Assembly: GCA_947172415.1 (NCBI GenBank)
Contig: OX359194.1
Span: forward strand, 4,216,001 to 4,280,000
From: Chondrosia reniformis
Lineage: Eukaryota > Porifera > Demospongiae > Chondrillida > Chondrillidae
Reading direction: 5' to 3'
DNA length: 64,000 bases
In this document: piece by piece, positions 32,001 to 45,359 of the stretch
How positions within the stretch are numbered: the first letter of the stretch is position 1
How the letters are laid out: each line of letters starts with the position of its first letter
Translations under genes and position numbers: made by a program
Notes under the pieces: model-generated
Told to the model about the DNA's origin: nothing
The model's database searches: none
Seen by the model: only the letters and a program-made list of their open reading frames with translations

Positions 32001-32893
32001 GTAAATATAGTTTGTTAATAGTACATACACCTAGTGCATACAACTAGTACATACAACTAATACATATAACTAGTACATATGATAACTACATACAACTTCT
32101 ACATATAATTAGTACATATAACAATTTCACACAACTAGTACACACAACTAGTACATATAATTACAAACAACTAGTACATACAACAAGTACATACAATATT
32201 AAAATAAAGATTGTTACCAGTACATACATCTAGTACATACAACTAGTTCGTACAACTATTACGTATAATAGTTGCTAGTACATATAACTAGTACATGGAA
32301 CTAGTACATAGAACTAGTAGTTACAGATTGTTACTAGTGCTTACACCTAGTACATACAACTAGTACATGCAACTACTTACTAGTACATAGAACTAGTACG
32401 TAAAATTATTACACACAACTAGTACATATAACTAGTACATACAACAATTTCACACAACTAGTAAATACAACTGGTAAATACAATTAGTACATACAACTAT
32501 GTACTAATACATACAACTACTACATTCAACTAGTAAATACAGAGAGTTATTAGTAGATACACCTATTATATACAGCCAGTACACACAACTAGTACATATA
32601 ACTGGTTCATACAACAAGTATATACAACAAGTACATACAACTAGTACATATAATTAGAACATGCAACTTTTACTAGTTCATTCAACTACTACATACAATT
32701 AGAACATCCAACTAATGCATCTAGTACATGCAAATAGCACATAAAATTAGTGCATAAAACTACATACTAGAACACATATACAACAAGTACTACAACTAAC
32801 GACTAGTATATACAACTAGTATATGCAACAAGCTACTAGTATATACAACTAGTACTTAAAACTAGTACGTACAACAATTACACACTAGTAGTA
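26028..32893 (+). repeat. 13-bp satellite, forward orientation, longest block
   Basis: Nearly 7 kb of CTAGTACATACAA-type units with higher-order structure: landmarks such as AATTAGGACATACAACTACT occur at 27711 and 30331 (spacing 2.62 kb; 2.92 kb from 24789). No other feature is seen inside. Confidence 0.95.
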
Positions 32894-33332
32894 CAGTGTA
32901 ACCCGGATAATCTGCCCCCGCTTAATACGCACAACCCCCCTATCGGTCTGAGTTCCTATTAAACGAATTCATTTACATACTAGAAGTATATATGTAATCT
33001 GCCAACCGCCAAATCCACCATCCGCCATTATTTTCTCGCCTCAATTGTACATTTATAGGTGCTTTCCACCTTTGTAATCCGCCGCTTTCATCAACATTTT
33101 AATCGTACGACATAAATCTTAGAGATTACCTCTAAGCGTTCCAAAACTGACTTGAAAATTGCCCGATATGTGACTGTAAGAGGAAGAATTCGACGGTAAC
33201 GAAAAGCAAATATTGTTCATCATTTTATTTAGCTGGTTATAATTAATGACGATATTTGGCTAATCCACCAAACTCAATATTCTGCCAAAAAAGTGCTTGA
33301 ACGAATTGTGGCGGATTTTCCCAGCTACACTG
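32894..33332. mobile_element. pogo-like MITE with TA duplication
   Basis: Left end CAGTGTAACCCGGATAATCT; the inverted right end reads CAGTGTAGCTGGGAAAATCC. TA stands on both sides (32892-32893 and 33333-33334), the target duplication of pogo/Tc1-type elements. 439 bp with no transposase. Confidence 0.8.
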
Positions 33333-34258
33333 TACATATAAGTACATACAACTAGTACATATAACTATTACATATAACTAGTTCATACATCTATTGCACA
33401 CACTAGTACACACAACAAGTACATATATTTAACCATATACAACTAGTACATACAACTAGTAAATACAACAAGTAGAGACAACTGGTACATAAAATTTGGT
33501 ATATACTACCAGTACATACAACTATGTAATACTTACAACTAGTAATACAACTAGGACATAGTTCTAGTACATATAACCTGTATATATAACTAGTACATAC
33601 AAATAGTACATACAAATAGTCCATACAAGAAGTACATACAACTAATTAATACTATATAGAACTAGTACACACAACTGCTAACTGCAACTAGTAAATATAT
33701 TTAGTAGATACAAAAATTACACACACCTAGTACTTTCAACTAGTACATACAACTAGTACATACAAATAGTTCATAAAACTAGTAAATATAACTGGTACAT
33801 ACAACTCCATAATAGTACATACAACTAGTACATGCAACTAGTACAAACAACTAGTACATATAACTAGTACAAACAGCTAGTACATACAACTAGTACATAC
33901 AATTAGTAAATACAGATTGTTACTAGTACATACACCTGGTACATACAACTAGTTCATACAACTGTTACATATAACCAGTACATGTAACTACTTACTAGTA
34001 CTTACAACTATTACATACAATTAGGACATACAGCTACTACATAAAACAAGTACATACAACTAATCCCTACAACTAGTAAATACAGATTGTTACTAGTTCT
34101 TCAACCTATAATATACATCTGATACATACAATTATTACATAAAACTAGTACATACAACTAGTACATGCAACAAGTATATATAACTAGTACATACCACAAT
34201 TTCACACAAATAGTAAATAAAACTAGTACATATAATTACTTACAACTAGTACATACAA
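33333..34258 (+). repeat. 13-bp satellite, forward orientation
   Basis: The block around 33421-33650 recurs almost unchanged at 38035-38260 (offset about 4.6 kb), which produces matching chance open frames on the minus strand. Another higher-order landmark is at 34019. Confidence 0.93.
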
Positions 34259-35491
34259 CTTCACTGGTACCTTATGACTGTTCCTTAGGGATAGGCTGCC
34301 TTATAGCAATCAACACGTAACAAGCGATAATTAATAAAGAATATTCATTTTCAATCGGTAAGAGTGAATGGGTCATTTAGTGTTATCGGTTACACACCGG
34401 AAGGAATTAAAAATCGTCCATTGTTAAATTGGTTATAGCATCATTTGGCTTAATTGATTTACATATCGTATATAATCATCTCGCTTCGTATCATTGTCTT
34501 ATAATCGTCTCACTTCGTATCCTATTAATGTTTTATTTAATCATCTTACTTTGTACGTATTGTATTATACAATTAATGTAAAGCTATAAAATGATTCACT
34601 TCTCTAGCTATCATCGAATACTTACTTTTTACGTACCTTTTGTTAACGAATAATTCGTATGCAGCAACTCTTGCAAAGCCGCAGTTGAACTTCAGAGCAA
34701 TCTGATTATCGACTGATATCCCTCTTGCCTTTTTGGGGGGCATAATCTTCTCTGTTGTAGACGAAAATTCGAAAATTGGCGATCCTTAGTATGAATAACA
34801 CCTTACGGCGATCCTCGATCACTTGCGTCAACATACATACATACATGAATACCAGTTACACAACTTAGGATTTGCGCAATATTAACATCTGGCTATAAAA
34901 TTTCACCGTTTGCGTTTCAAATGTGTAAATCATCCCATGAATAAACTTATTTGCTAATGAATATGATTTAAATGTTAAGAAATGGCATCTGTTGCAGAAG
35001 TGAAGGAAAATTGCCTATGCGCTTAAGTTAGAAGATCCTCATAGTCGCGTAGTCAGCTTCAATGGATTCAGTGAGTGTCATTTAGTAAGAATTAAGAAGT
35101 CCGTTTGCGTCTGAGCTTTATTTCCCAAGATATGAAAGATTAAATAGCATTTACTAATCTATTAAAAGTGTATTTTCACAGTTTTCTTCTCAACGGATGG
35201 GCGAATCGAAACGGACTTCTTAATTTTGTTAGAATACATTGTAACCTTTCCAATAAAATATAGAACGTAGTTCTAGCTTTTTCCTAGACTAAGCGCATAG
35301 TGTCTAAGAGTTTTAAAATCGGCCCTTTTTAACACGTTATATCTTCGATATTGGTTGTTCAATCTCGCTCAAATTTTTGATTTCGCTGACATTTAAATAA
35401 GCGCTTCGATGTATACCAGTTTAAGTTAGCAAATCATTTCTGTTAGAACGAAACTTGCTTTTAAAAGTGTTTATAAAAAACGTAAAAACAC
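34259..35491. other. unique 1.2-kb insert, origin unknown
   Basis: Non-satellite AT-rich sequence between satellite blocks, with no gene or clear terminal repeats. It contains a 15-bp inverted repeat, TTAAGAAGTCCGTTT (near 35086) and AAACGGACTTCTTAA (near 35209), about 105 bp apart. It is probably a decayed insertion. Confidence 0.5.
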
Positions 35492-36421
35492 GCTAGTGCA
35501 AACAACTAGTACATACAACCAGAACATACATCCAGTTACTAGTACATACAACCAGAACATACCAGTAGTACCTATAACTACATACAACTAGTATATAAAT
35601 CTAGTATAAAAAGCTAGTACATAGAACTAGTACATACAACTAGTTACTAGTATATACAATTAGTACAGGCAACGTCTAAATATAACTAGTACATAGAACA
35701 ATTACACACAACTTGTACACACAACTAGTACATACAACTAGTCCATACTACTAGTACATACAAAAAGTACATACAAGTAGTACATACAACTAGTTAATAC
35801 TACATACAACTAGTTACTCCTACATACAACTAGTACATACAACTAGTAACTACAACTAGTAAATAAAAGTAATACACAAAACAATTACACACAATTAGTA
35901 CATACAATTAGTTCATATAACTAGTACATAAAACTAGTAACTACAACTAGTAAATATAACTTGTACCTACAAAAATTACACACAACTGGTACATACAAGT
36001 AGTACATATAACTACATACAACTAGTATATAAAACTGGTAAAAACAACTAGTACATACATGTAGTACATACAACTAGTTAATACTACATACAACTAGTTA
36101 CTACTACATACAACTAGTACATACAACTAGTAACTACAACTAGTAAATAAAAGTAATACACACAACAATTACACACAATTAGTACATACAATTAGTTCAT
36201 ATAACTAGTACATAAAACTAGTAACTACAACTAGTAAATATAACTTGTACATACAAAAATTACACACAACTGGCACATACAAGTAGTACATATAACTACC
36301 TACAACTAGTATATAAAACTGGTAAAAACAACTAGTACATACAGCTAATACCAAAAACTAGTACATAAAACTAGTACATACAATCAGTACATTCAACTAA
36401 TAAATACAACGAGCACATACA
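35492..36421 (+). repeat. 13-bp satellite with a local duplication
   Basis: About 290 bp are tandemly duplicated (about 35775-36050 and 36065-36340), sharing the unusual units AATAAAAGTAATACAC and CTGGTAAAAACAACTAG. Otherwise ordinary satellite. Confidence 0.9.
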
Positions 36422-36495
36422 TCTAGACGCTCCCAAAGTCGAAAGATGAACCGTTACAAAGATAAGTTCGACGCAGTTAGAAGAAATCCTTAATC
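36422..36495 (+). mobile_element. PLE terminal fragment
   Basis: TCTAGACGCTCCCAAAGTCG to GTTAGAAGAAATCCTTA matches the right end of the PLE at 56036-56755 (56681-56748) almost exactly. It is a short solo end with no coding part. Confidence 0.75.
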
Positions 36496-39400
36496 CATCA
36501 CATACATCTAGTTACTAGTACATAATAAAAGTAACTTAAACTAGTAAATATAACTAGTGCTTACAAAAAATACACACAACTAGTACATACATGTAGTACA
36601 TACAACTAAATACAACTAATGCAAACAACTAATACATACAACTAGTATATACTTAAAGTTACTAGTACATATAACTAGTACATACAACTTCTGCCTACAA
36701 CTAGTACATAAAACTAGTACTCAGAACAAGTACATACAACTATTACATGCAACTACCTACTAGAACATACAACTAGCACATAAAACTAGTACAGATAAGT
36801 ACATACAACTAGTACATATAACTAGTATATACAACTAGTATATACATACAATTAGTACACAACTAGTACATACATCTAGTAAATGCAACTATATATTACA
36901 TACAACTGGTACTACAACTAGGACATAGAACTAGTACATACAAATAGTACATACAGCTAGTATATAAAACTAGGACATAGAACAATTACACACAACTAGT
37001 ATATAAATAAACCTATTTACATAAAACTACATACAACAAGTGTGTGCAACAAGTTACTAGTACATCCAACTAGTACATCAAACTAGTACATACAACTAGT
37101 ACATATAACTAGTTACTAGTACATACAACTAGTACAAAGAAATAGTCCATACAACTACTACACATAATTAGTACATACATCAATTTCATAAAACTAGTAC
37201 ATAAAACTAATACTTAGAACTAGTACATAAAATTAGTACATACAACTAGTTACTAGTATAATCCAACTAGTGCATACAGCTAGTACATCCAACTAGTACA
37301 TATAACTAGTACACACAGCCAGTCCCTCCAACTAGTACATATAACTAGTACATATAACAATTTCACACAACTAGTAAATACAACTAGTACATACAACAAG
37401 TACATACAATATTTAAATAAAGATTGTTACCAGTACATACATTTAGTACATATAACTAGTTCATACAAGTATTACGTATAATAGTTGCTAGTACATATAA
37501 ATAGTACATACAACTAGTACATACAACTAGTACATACAACTAGTACATACAAAAAAACACAACTAGTACGTATAAGTAGTACATAAAATTACATACAAGT
37601 TGTTCAAAAAACTAGTACATACAACTAGGACATACAGCTTGTACATTCAACTAGTACAAAAAACAATTTTACACAACTAGTTCATACAATTAGTATATAT
37701 AATTACAAACAACTAGTACAAACAACAAGTACATACAACTAGTTCGTACAACTGTTACATATAATAGTTGCTAGTACATATAACTAGTACATACAACTAG
37801 TACATAGAACTAGTACATAGAACTAGTAAATACAGATTGTTACAAATACTTATACCTAGTACATACAACTAGTATATGCAACTATTTACTAGTACGTAGA
37901 ACAAGTATGTAAAATTATTACACACAACTAATACATATAACTAGTACATACAATTAGTACATACAACTAGTATATACAACTATTACATATAACTAGTTCA
38001 TACATTAATTGCATACGCTAGTATACACAACAAGTACATATATTTAACTATATACAACTAGTACATACAACTAGTAAATACAACAAGTAGAGACAACTGG
38101 TACATAAAATTTGGTATATACTACCAGTACATACAACTATGTGGTACTTACAACTAGTACTACAACTAGGACATAGTACTAGTACATATAACCTGTATAT
38201 ATAACTAGTACATACAAATAGTACATACAAATAGTCCATACAAGGAGTACATAAAACTAATCACTTCTATACAGAACTAGTACACAAAACTGGTAACTGC
38301 AACTAGTAATTATACTTAGTAGATACAAATATTACACACACCTAGTACATTCAACTAGTACATACAACTAGTACATACAGCTAGTTCATACAACTAGTAC
38401 ATATGACTGGTACATACAACTAAATAATAGTAGATACAACTAGTACATACAACTAGTACAAACAACTAGTACATACAACTAGTACATACAGCTAGTACAT
38501 ACAACTAGTACATTTAACTAGTACATACAAAAATTACACACCACTAGTACATACAACTGGTATGTATAAATACATACAACTAGTGCATACATTTAGTCTA
38601 TACAACTAATAAATACAGATTGTTACTAGTACATACAATTAGTACATACCACTGGTACAACAGCTAGTACATACAACTAGTAGATATAACTAGTACATAC
38701 AACTACTGACCAGAAGATATATACAACTAGTACATTCAACAAGTACATATGACTAGTACATACAAAGAGTACATAGAAATAGTACATACAACTAGTAACT
38801 ACATCTAGTAAATATAACTAGTTCATACAAAAATTTCACACAACTAGTACATACAACTAGTACATATAACTAGTACATACAACAATTTCACACAACTAGT
38901 ATATATAACTAGTACATACAACAACTTCACACAAGTAGTACATACAACTAGTACATATAATAAATTAAAACTAGTATATACATTCAACTGGTATTTACAA
39001 TTTGTAAATACAGATTGTTACTAGTACCTACACCTAGTACCTACAACTCCTTCATACAACTATTACATATAACTAGTACATGCAATTACGTACTAGTATT
39101 TACAACTATTACATACCATTAGTACATACAACTACTACATACAACTAGTGCATATATCTAGTTACTAGTACATACAACTAGTACATACAATTAGTAACTA
39201 CAACTAGTAAATATAACTAGTTCATGCACAAATTCCACACAACTAGTACATACAAGTAGTACATATAATTACATACACCTAGTTCACACAACTAGTACAT
39301 TCACCAATTTCACACAACTAGTACATACAACTAGTACATATAATTACTTAAAACTAGTACATTCAACTGGTACATATAACTAGTACATAGAACAATTGCA

Positions 39401-40414
39401 CACAACTTGTATATATAACTAGTGCATACAACAATATCACACAACTAGTACATACAACTAGTACATTTTATTAATTAAAACTAGTATATACATTCAACTG
39501 GTATATACAATTAGTAAATACAGATTGTTACTAGTACCTACACCTAGTACCTACAACTCCTTCATACAACTGTTACATATAACAAGTACATGCAACTACG
39601 TACTAGTACTTGCAACTATTAAATACCATTAGTACATACAACTACTACAAAATAGTGCATATATCTAGTTACTAGTACATACAACTAGTACATATAATTA
39701 GTAACTACAACTAGTAAATATAACTAGTTTATACACAAATTTCACACAACTAGTACATACAAGTAGTACATATAATTACATACAACTAGTTTAAACAACT
39801 AGTACATTCAACAATTTCACACAACTAGTACATACAACTAGTACATATAATAACTTAAAACTAGTACATTCAACTGGTATATACAATTAGTAAATACAGA
39901 TTGTTACTAGTACCTACACCAGGTACCTACAACTAGTTCATACAACTATTACATTTAACTAGTACTTGCAACTACTTATTAGTGCTTACAATTAGTATAT
40001 ACTATTAGTATATACAACTACTACATACAACTAGTTCATATATCTAGTTACTAGTACATACAACTAGTAAATACAACTAGTACATACAACTAGTTCATAT
40101 AACTAGTACATGCAATGAATAACTAGTAGATACCACTACTACTTACAATTAGTACACACAACTAGTACATACATCTAGTACATACAACTAGTTCATATAA
40201 CCAATGCAAAAACTACATACTAGAACACCTATACAACAAGTTCGTACAACTAGTACATAAAACTAGTACATTCAATTAGTACATAGACCTAGTACATAGA
40301 ACTAGTACATTCAAAGAGGACATACAAGTAGTACATACAACTAGTTACTACTACATACAACTAATACATACACTAGTAACTACAAATGGGAATTAAAATT
40401 AGTAGATACAACAA
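36496..40414 (+). repeat. 13-bp satellite, forward orientation
   Basis: Continuous satellite. Blocks around 38985-39130, 39480-39620 and 39870-40000 are versions of the same higher-order segment, which is also related to the 317-bp repeat flanking the LINE. Confidence 0.94.
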
Positions 40415-40627
40415 CAAAGAGTTGGAGTTTAAAAAACTCGTGGGGCCCTAGGAGACCCTGAGTAAACTCGAAATACTTGACTCGTTCTCATGGATATCCG
40501 GTAAACTGATTTCAAATCGACTCTTGTTGGCCGTCAATTTTTGCACAAGCTTTATGTTACATTGTTTTAGTTAGGAAGGTTTTTAAGTCCATTTCGTTCG
40601 TACAATGTTCGACCCTAAGGAAGAGAG
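40415..40627 (+). repeat. satellite tail cassette, copy 2
   Basis: Palindrome-ended block (CAAAGAGTTGGAGTTT; AAACTCGAAATACTTG to 40479) plus about 150 bp matching 23851-23995. It stops at AAGAGAG, where satellite resumes, so the head half seen at 24059 is missing. Confidence 0.75.
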
Positions 40628-40885
40628 TACATACAACTAGTACATACAACTAGTAACTACAACTAGTAAATGTAACTAGTACCTACAAACATTACACACA
40701 ACTGGTACATACAAGTAATACATATAACTACATACAACTAGTTCAAACTACAAGTATATAAAACTAGTGAAAACAACTAGGACATACAGCTTATACCAAA
40801 AACTAGTAGGTACATACAACAAATACATACAACTAGTTATTTGTATGTACAACTAGTATTTACAACTAGTGCATAGAACTAGTAG
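40628..40885 (+). repeat. 13-bp satellite, forward orientation
   Basis: Short satellite block after the tail cassette. Confidence 0.9.
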
Positions 40886-40995
40886 AGATAAGTGTTTTCC
40901 GAGCCGGAAGGCGAGACAAGTAATCTGGATGCCAGTCTCATCGTGCGTCTGTATGTATGTATATATCTATATATATATATCTATATCCGTAGCAT
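40886..40995. other. small unique insert with TA/TC microsatellite
   Basis: Contains GAGCCGGAAGGCGAGACAAG and a GTATGTATGTATATATCTATATATA run. No gene. Confidence 0.6.
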
Positions 40996-42870
40996 TTACA
41001 TCAATTACATACAACTAGAACACACATCTAGTACCTACATCTAGTAAATAAATAACTAGCACATACAACTAGTACATATAACCAATACAAACAACTACTT
41101 CATAAAACAAGTACATACAACTAGTATATACCACTTGTACAATCAACTAGTAACGAGTACATACAACTAGTACTTGGAACTAGTACAAACAACTGATACA
41201 TACCACCGGTACATATAACTAGTACCTTCAACTAGTACATACATCTAGTGCATATAACTAGTATATACAACTAGTACATACAACTTATACATACAACGAG
41301 TACTTTCAAATAATTTCAGCAGCTAATAAATACAACTAGTACATACAACTAGTAAATATAACTCCGACATACAACTAGTACATTACACTAGAACATACAA
41401 CTAGTACATTCAACTAGTACATGCAACTAGTACATAAAAGTAGTATATACAACTATTACTTTAAACTAGTACTACAACTAGTACATAGAACTAGCAGATA
41501 GAATTAGTAAATGCATATAGTATATACAACTAGTACATACAACTAGAACTTACAACTTATCCATACCACTAGTATATGCAACTATAACAACAACTAGTAC
41601 ATAGAACTAGAGTATACAATTAGTACATACAATTAGTACATACAACTTGTATGTACAACTAGTACTTACAACTAGTACATACAAGTGAAAGTCCAACTAG
41701 TATATACAACTAGTTCAGGTAATTAGTGCATACAACTAGTACATACAATTCGTACATACAAGAACTATATACAACTGGTACTACAATTAGTACATACAAC
41801 TGGACCCTACAACTACAACATACACATAAAACTAGTATATTGAAATACTACATCCAACTAATACATAAAACTAGTAAATACAACTAGTACATACAACCAG
41901 TACATAAAACTAGTACAATCAACCAGTTCATACAGCTAGTTCGTACAACTAATACATACAACTTATACATTCAACTAGTGCAAACCACTAGTACATAAAA
42001 CAAGTTCAAACAACTTTTACATACAACTTATACTTACAACTAGTACATCCAACTAGTATATACAACTATGTACATACAAATAGTACATAAAATTCGTACA
42101 TTCAACCACTACATACAACTAGTGCTACAACTAGTACATAGAACTAGAGTATACAACTACTACATACAACTTGTACATACAACTTGTAAGTATATACAAC
42201 TAGTGTATACAACTAGTACATACAACTATATGCTACATACAACTGGTACGTACAATTAGCGCATACAACTAGTTCATACAACTGGTACATACAACTAAAA
42301 CATACAACTAGTATTTACAACTAGTAACTATAACTAGTACTTACAATTAGTACATACAACTAGTCCATACAACTAGTGCATACAACTAGTACGTAAAACT
42401 ACAACATACAACTAGTACATACAGCTAGTACATATAACTAGTACATACCACAAGTACATAAAACTAGTACCTACAACTAGTAGATATATCTAGTAATAGT
42501 GCGTACAACTAGTACATACAACTATTATGTACAGCTAGTTCATTCAAATTGTAACGAGTACATACAATTAGTACATAGAACTAGTTACTAGTACATAAAA
42601 CTACTACATACAACTAGTTAATCGTACATTCAACTAGTACATACAACTAGTACACACAACCAGTTACAAGTACATGCAACTTGTAAATAGAAGTAGTACA
42701 TAGAACTAGTACATACAACTAGTACATACAACTAGTACACACAACTAGAACGCACAACTACCACATATAACTAGAACATACATATATTACTATCACATAT
42801 AGATAGTACATACAACTAGATCTAACAACTAACACATACAACTAGTATATACAACTATTACATACAACTA
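40996..42870 (+). repeat. 13-bp satellite; outer left arm of inverted duplication
   Basis: From about 42540 this matches the reverse complement of 55700-56035 closely (shared AGTTAATCGTACATTCAACT and AACTAGATCTAACAACT). An open frame at 42068-42259 is a satellite shadow. Confidence 0.93.
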
Positions 42871-45359
42871 CAGTGGAACCTCCTATAACGGACTCCCCGA
42901 ATAGCGGAAACGTCTCTACTACAGACATTTTCCTGTGGCCCGAATAGTTGTCATAGGATTCCATACTTACGTAACCTCCGAATAACGAAACCTCTATATC
43001 CCATATAATGAATGCTAAAGAAATGATATAGCCCCAATAAAATCTCTATGAAACGGAACATAATGTAAAATCGTATTAAAATGAATTATATAAAGATAGA
43101 TTGTATGACTCTGCGATAACTCTGTGCCAATGTGCCGACTAGTTAACACCCTTCCTGTGATGATTTAGTGCCACGGTCGTCTAGCCTCGTGAACCACACC
43201 CCTGAAAGGTTCGAAGAACTGCCAGGGGTCTGGTTCATGTTCACAAGACTAGACACCATCATGCCTCCCTTTTCAATTTGGCAGTACGGGGACCTATTCG
43301 CACGCTTCCATATTCTATTCGCACGACTGCCTCAGCTCAGGCTCGCCCCACGATGATAAGCATCTGCCTAGTGTAAATATAGATCGCACAAAAGAGGTAA
43401 CTTCGACGACCGAACTCTGTTCAGACTGATTGTACTGTACGACATTGTTAATAATGTTTTTGGCGCTTAGGTGCTCTACCATGTGTTCGAGAAGTATGGC
43501 TTCAGCAAGCTTCAAGAATGCTACCTGTTCAAGAAACGCTTTAACACTGAAGGAGAAATACAGTGTAATCAAAGAGGCAGAGAAACATCCCAAGCCTGAT
43601 ATAAAAGCAATTGCTAAGCAGTTTAAATGTGGAAAAACTCAAGTTTACACCATCTTGCAGAAAAGGGCTTCAATTACAGAAATGTATGAATCAAATGCTT
43701 CCGATGGCATCCAACATTGCAGCAAGCAGAGCAGGACATCAAAGTATACAGATATAAATGACAACCTGTACAAGTGGTACCTAATGGCTGTGCGCAAAAA
43801 TATCTACCCTGATGGCCCCATCCTTTCTCAACAGGCCAAAAAAATTGCTGAGCGTCTCAACATAGAGGATTTCAAGGCCTCCAATGGATGGCTTGAGAAG
43901 TGGAAAGCAAAGCATAACATAAAAAAGATGAAAATCAGTGGTGAATCAGGTTCTGTCTCAGGTCAGACCATAGAGTATTGGAAGGAGTGTCTCCCTGAAA
44001 TTTTGGCAGGATACAATCCCAGGGATATATGGAATACGGATGAGACTGGATGCTTCTGGAGGACATTACCAACTACTGGTCTGGCACAAAAGAGCAAAAG
44101 TTGCAAACGAGGCAAAAACAGTAAGCAAAGGATGACATTGGCATTTTTTGTCAATGCTGCAGGAGGAAAGAAAAAAAGCCAATTTTGATTGGGTCATCAG
44201 AAAATCCAAGATGCTTTAAGGGTGTTGACAAAAAGCAGCTACCAGTTCATTATTATCACAATGCATCATCATGGCTGGATGGAAACATTCTTCACAAAGT
44301 CCTTTGTAAAGTCAATCAAAGGTTATTATCAGAAGGTCGCTCAGTATTACTTTTAATGGATAATGCTGGTTGCCACCCAGTTGATGTAGTTGATAAATAC
44401 AGCAATATCAAAGTAGTGTTTCTTCTGCCAAACACTACGTCCATGCCCCAGCCCTTGGATCTAGGCATCATTAAGAGCTTCAAAGTACATTACAGAAATT
44501 TTTTTCTCAGCCATGTGATAGCGAAACTAGAAGAATCTTCATGTGCTTCAGAAATTGTCAAATGTGTCAATAGTTTGCATGCATTGAGGTGGGCAGCCCA
44601 AGCATGGGAAAGTGTTCGTTCAGAAACCTTCAAAAAATGTTTTCGCAATGCTGGTATTTTAACAGCTGATTTCTCTGTTGTGTCATCTCACTCTACTCCA
44701 AGCAGTGATCCCTGGATGCAGATCCGAGCATTGGTGATTTGGAGCCCCTTATAAATGATATTTCTGGAGAAACCTGCAGTGTTGAAGAGTTTGTTTCTGG
44801 TGACAATGAACTGCCCACATGCCAAGATATGGCTTCTGAACACTGGGAGGAGGAGTTTCTGGCACAATTGACAGATGACACCAAGTGAAGAACCAAATGA
44901 TGATGATATTAGTGATTTGGTTACTACTGTGCCCACGATCAGAAATTTCAGAGAAGCAGTCACATCACTTGAGGATGTAGCAGCATTCTTGGACTATCAT
45001 GGACACACTAAGGAAGCTAACAATACAAGCAGGCTAGTGGATGTAGTTACCACTTTGTGTATTAACAGTAGTAAAAGTCAAACAAGTTTAGACACTTTTT
45101 TTGGCAGGATCTAACCTTCTATGGTATCTTGTTTTCTTTAACATAACATTATATACTATTATTGTAGTAACTGTTATAATAGTTTTGGTTTATCATTATA
45201 GCCTTTATAAACTGTCATTTTGGTTTAGTGTTAATCATATATATTCATATATTCATTACATATTCATTGACTTCAGTGAAAACCTCTGAATAGTGGAAAG
45301 CTCTGTATAACATCCTTTCTTTCAGTTCCCAAAGTGTCCATTATAGAGAAGTTCCCCTG
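42871..45359 (+). mobile_element. Tigger-like (pogo superfamily) DNA transposon
   Basis: Starts CAGTGGAACCTCCTATAACG; the inverted right end reads CAGGGGAACTTCTCTATAAT. TA duplicates flank it (42869-42870 and 45360-45361). Inside is a CENP-B/DDE transposase gene with several frame breaks. The mirrored satellite arm near 55.69 kb lacks the insertion and shows the empty site. Confidence 0.92.
43496..45114 (+). pseudogene. broken Tigger/pogo transposase (CENP-B HTH plus DDE_1)
   Basis: I take ATG 43496 (MASASFKNATCSRNALTLKEKY); an earlier in-frame ATG exists at 43454. The N-terminal helix-turn-helix (LTLKEKYSVIKEAEKHPKPD, CGKTQVYTIL) and the CENP-B-type domain (LSQQAKKIAERLN, SNGWLEKWKAKHNI) would bind the terminal repeats. 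The catalytic core has NTDETG for the first Asp, LLMDNAGCH for the second and PQPLDLGIIKSF for the third. The gene is broken: a one-base loss in the A7 run 44171-44177, another shift near 44711 and a third near 44880. The tail then runs to a typical end (QTSLDTFFGRI). With at least three shifts the protein is not made whole. Of the sizeable genes in the window it is the one most clearly dead. Confidence 0.9.

Noticed and set aside
32894..33332. Considered as an extra satellite-derived unit
   Set aside because: Inverted ends and TA duplication identify it as a MITE instead.
33403..38239. Two nearly identical Tyr/Cys/Leu-rich minus frames (33403-33624 and 38048-38239)
   Set aside because: Both fall in the same higher-order satellite block; the composition comes from the 13-bp repeat.
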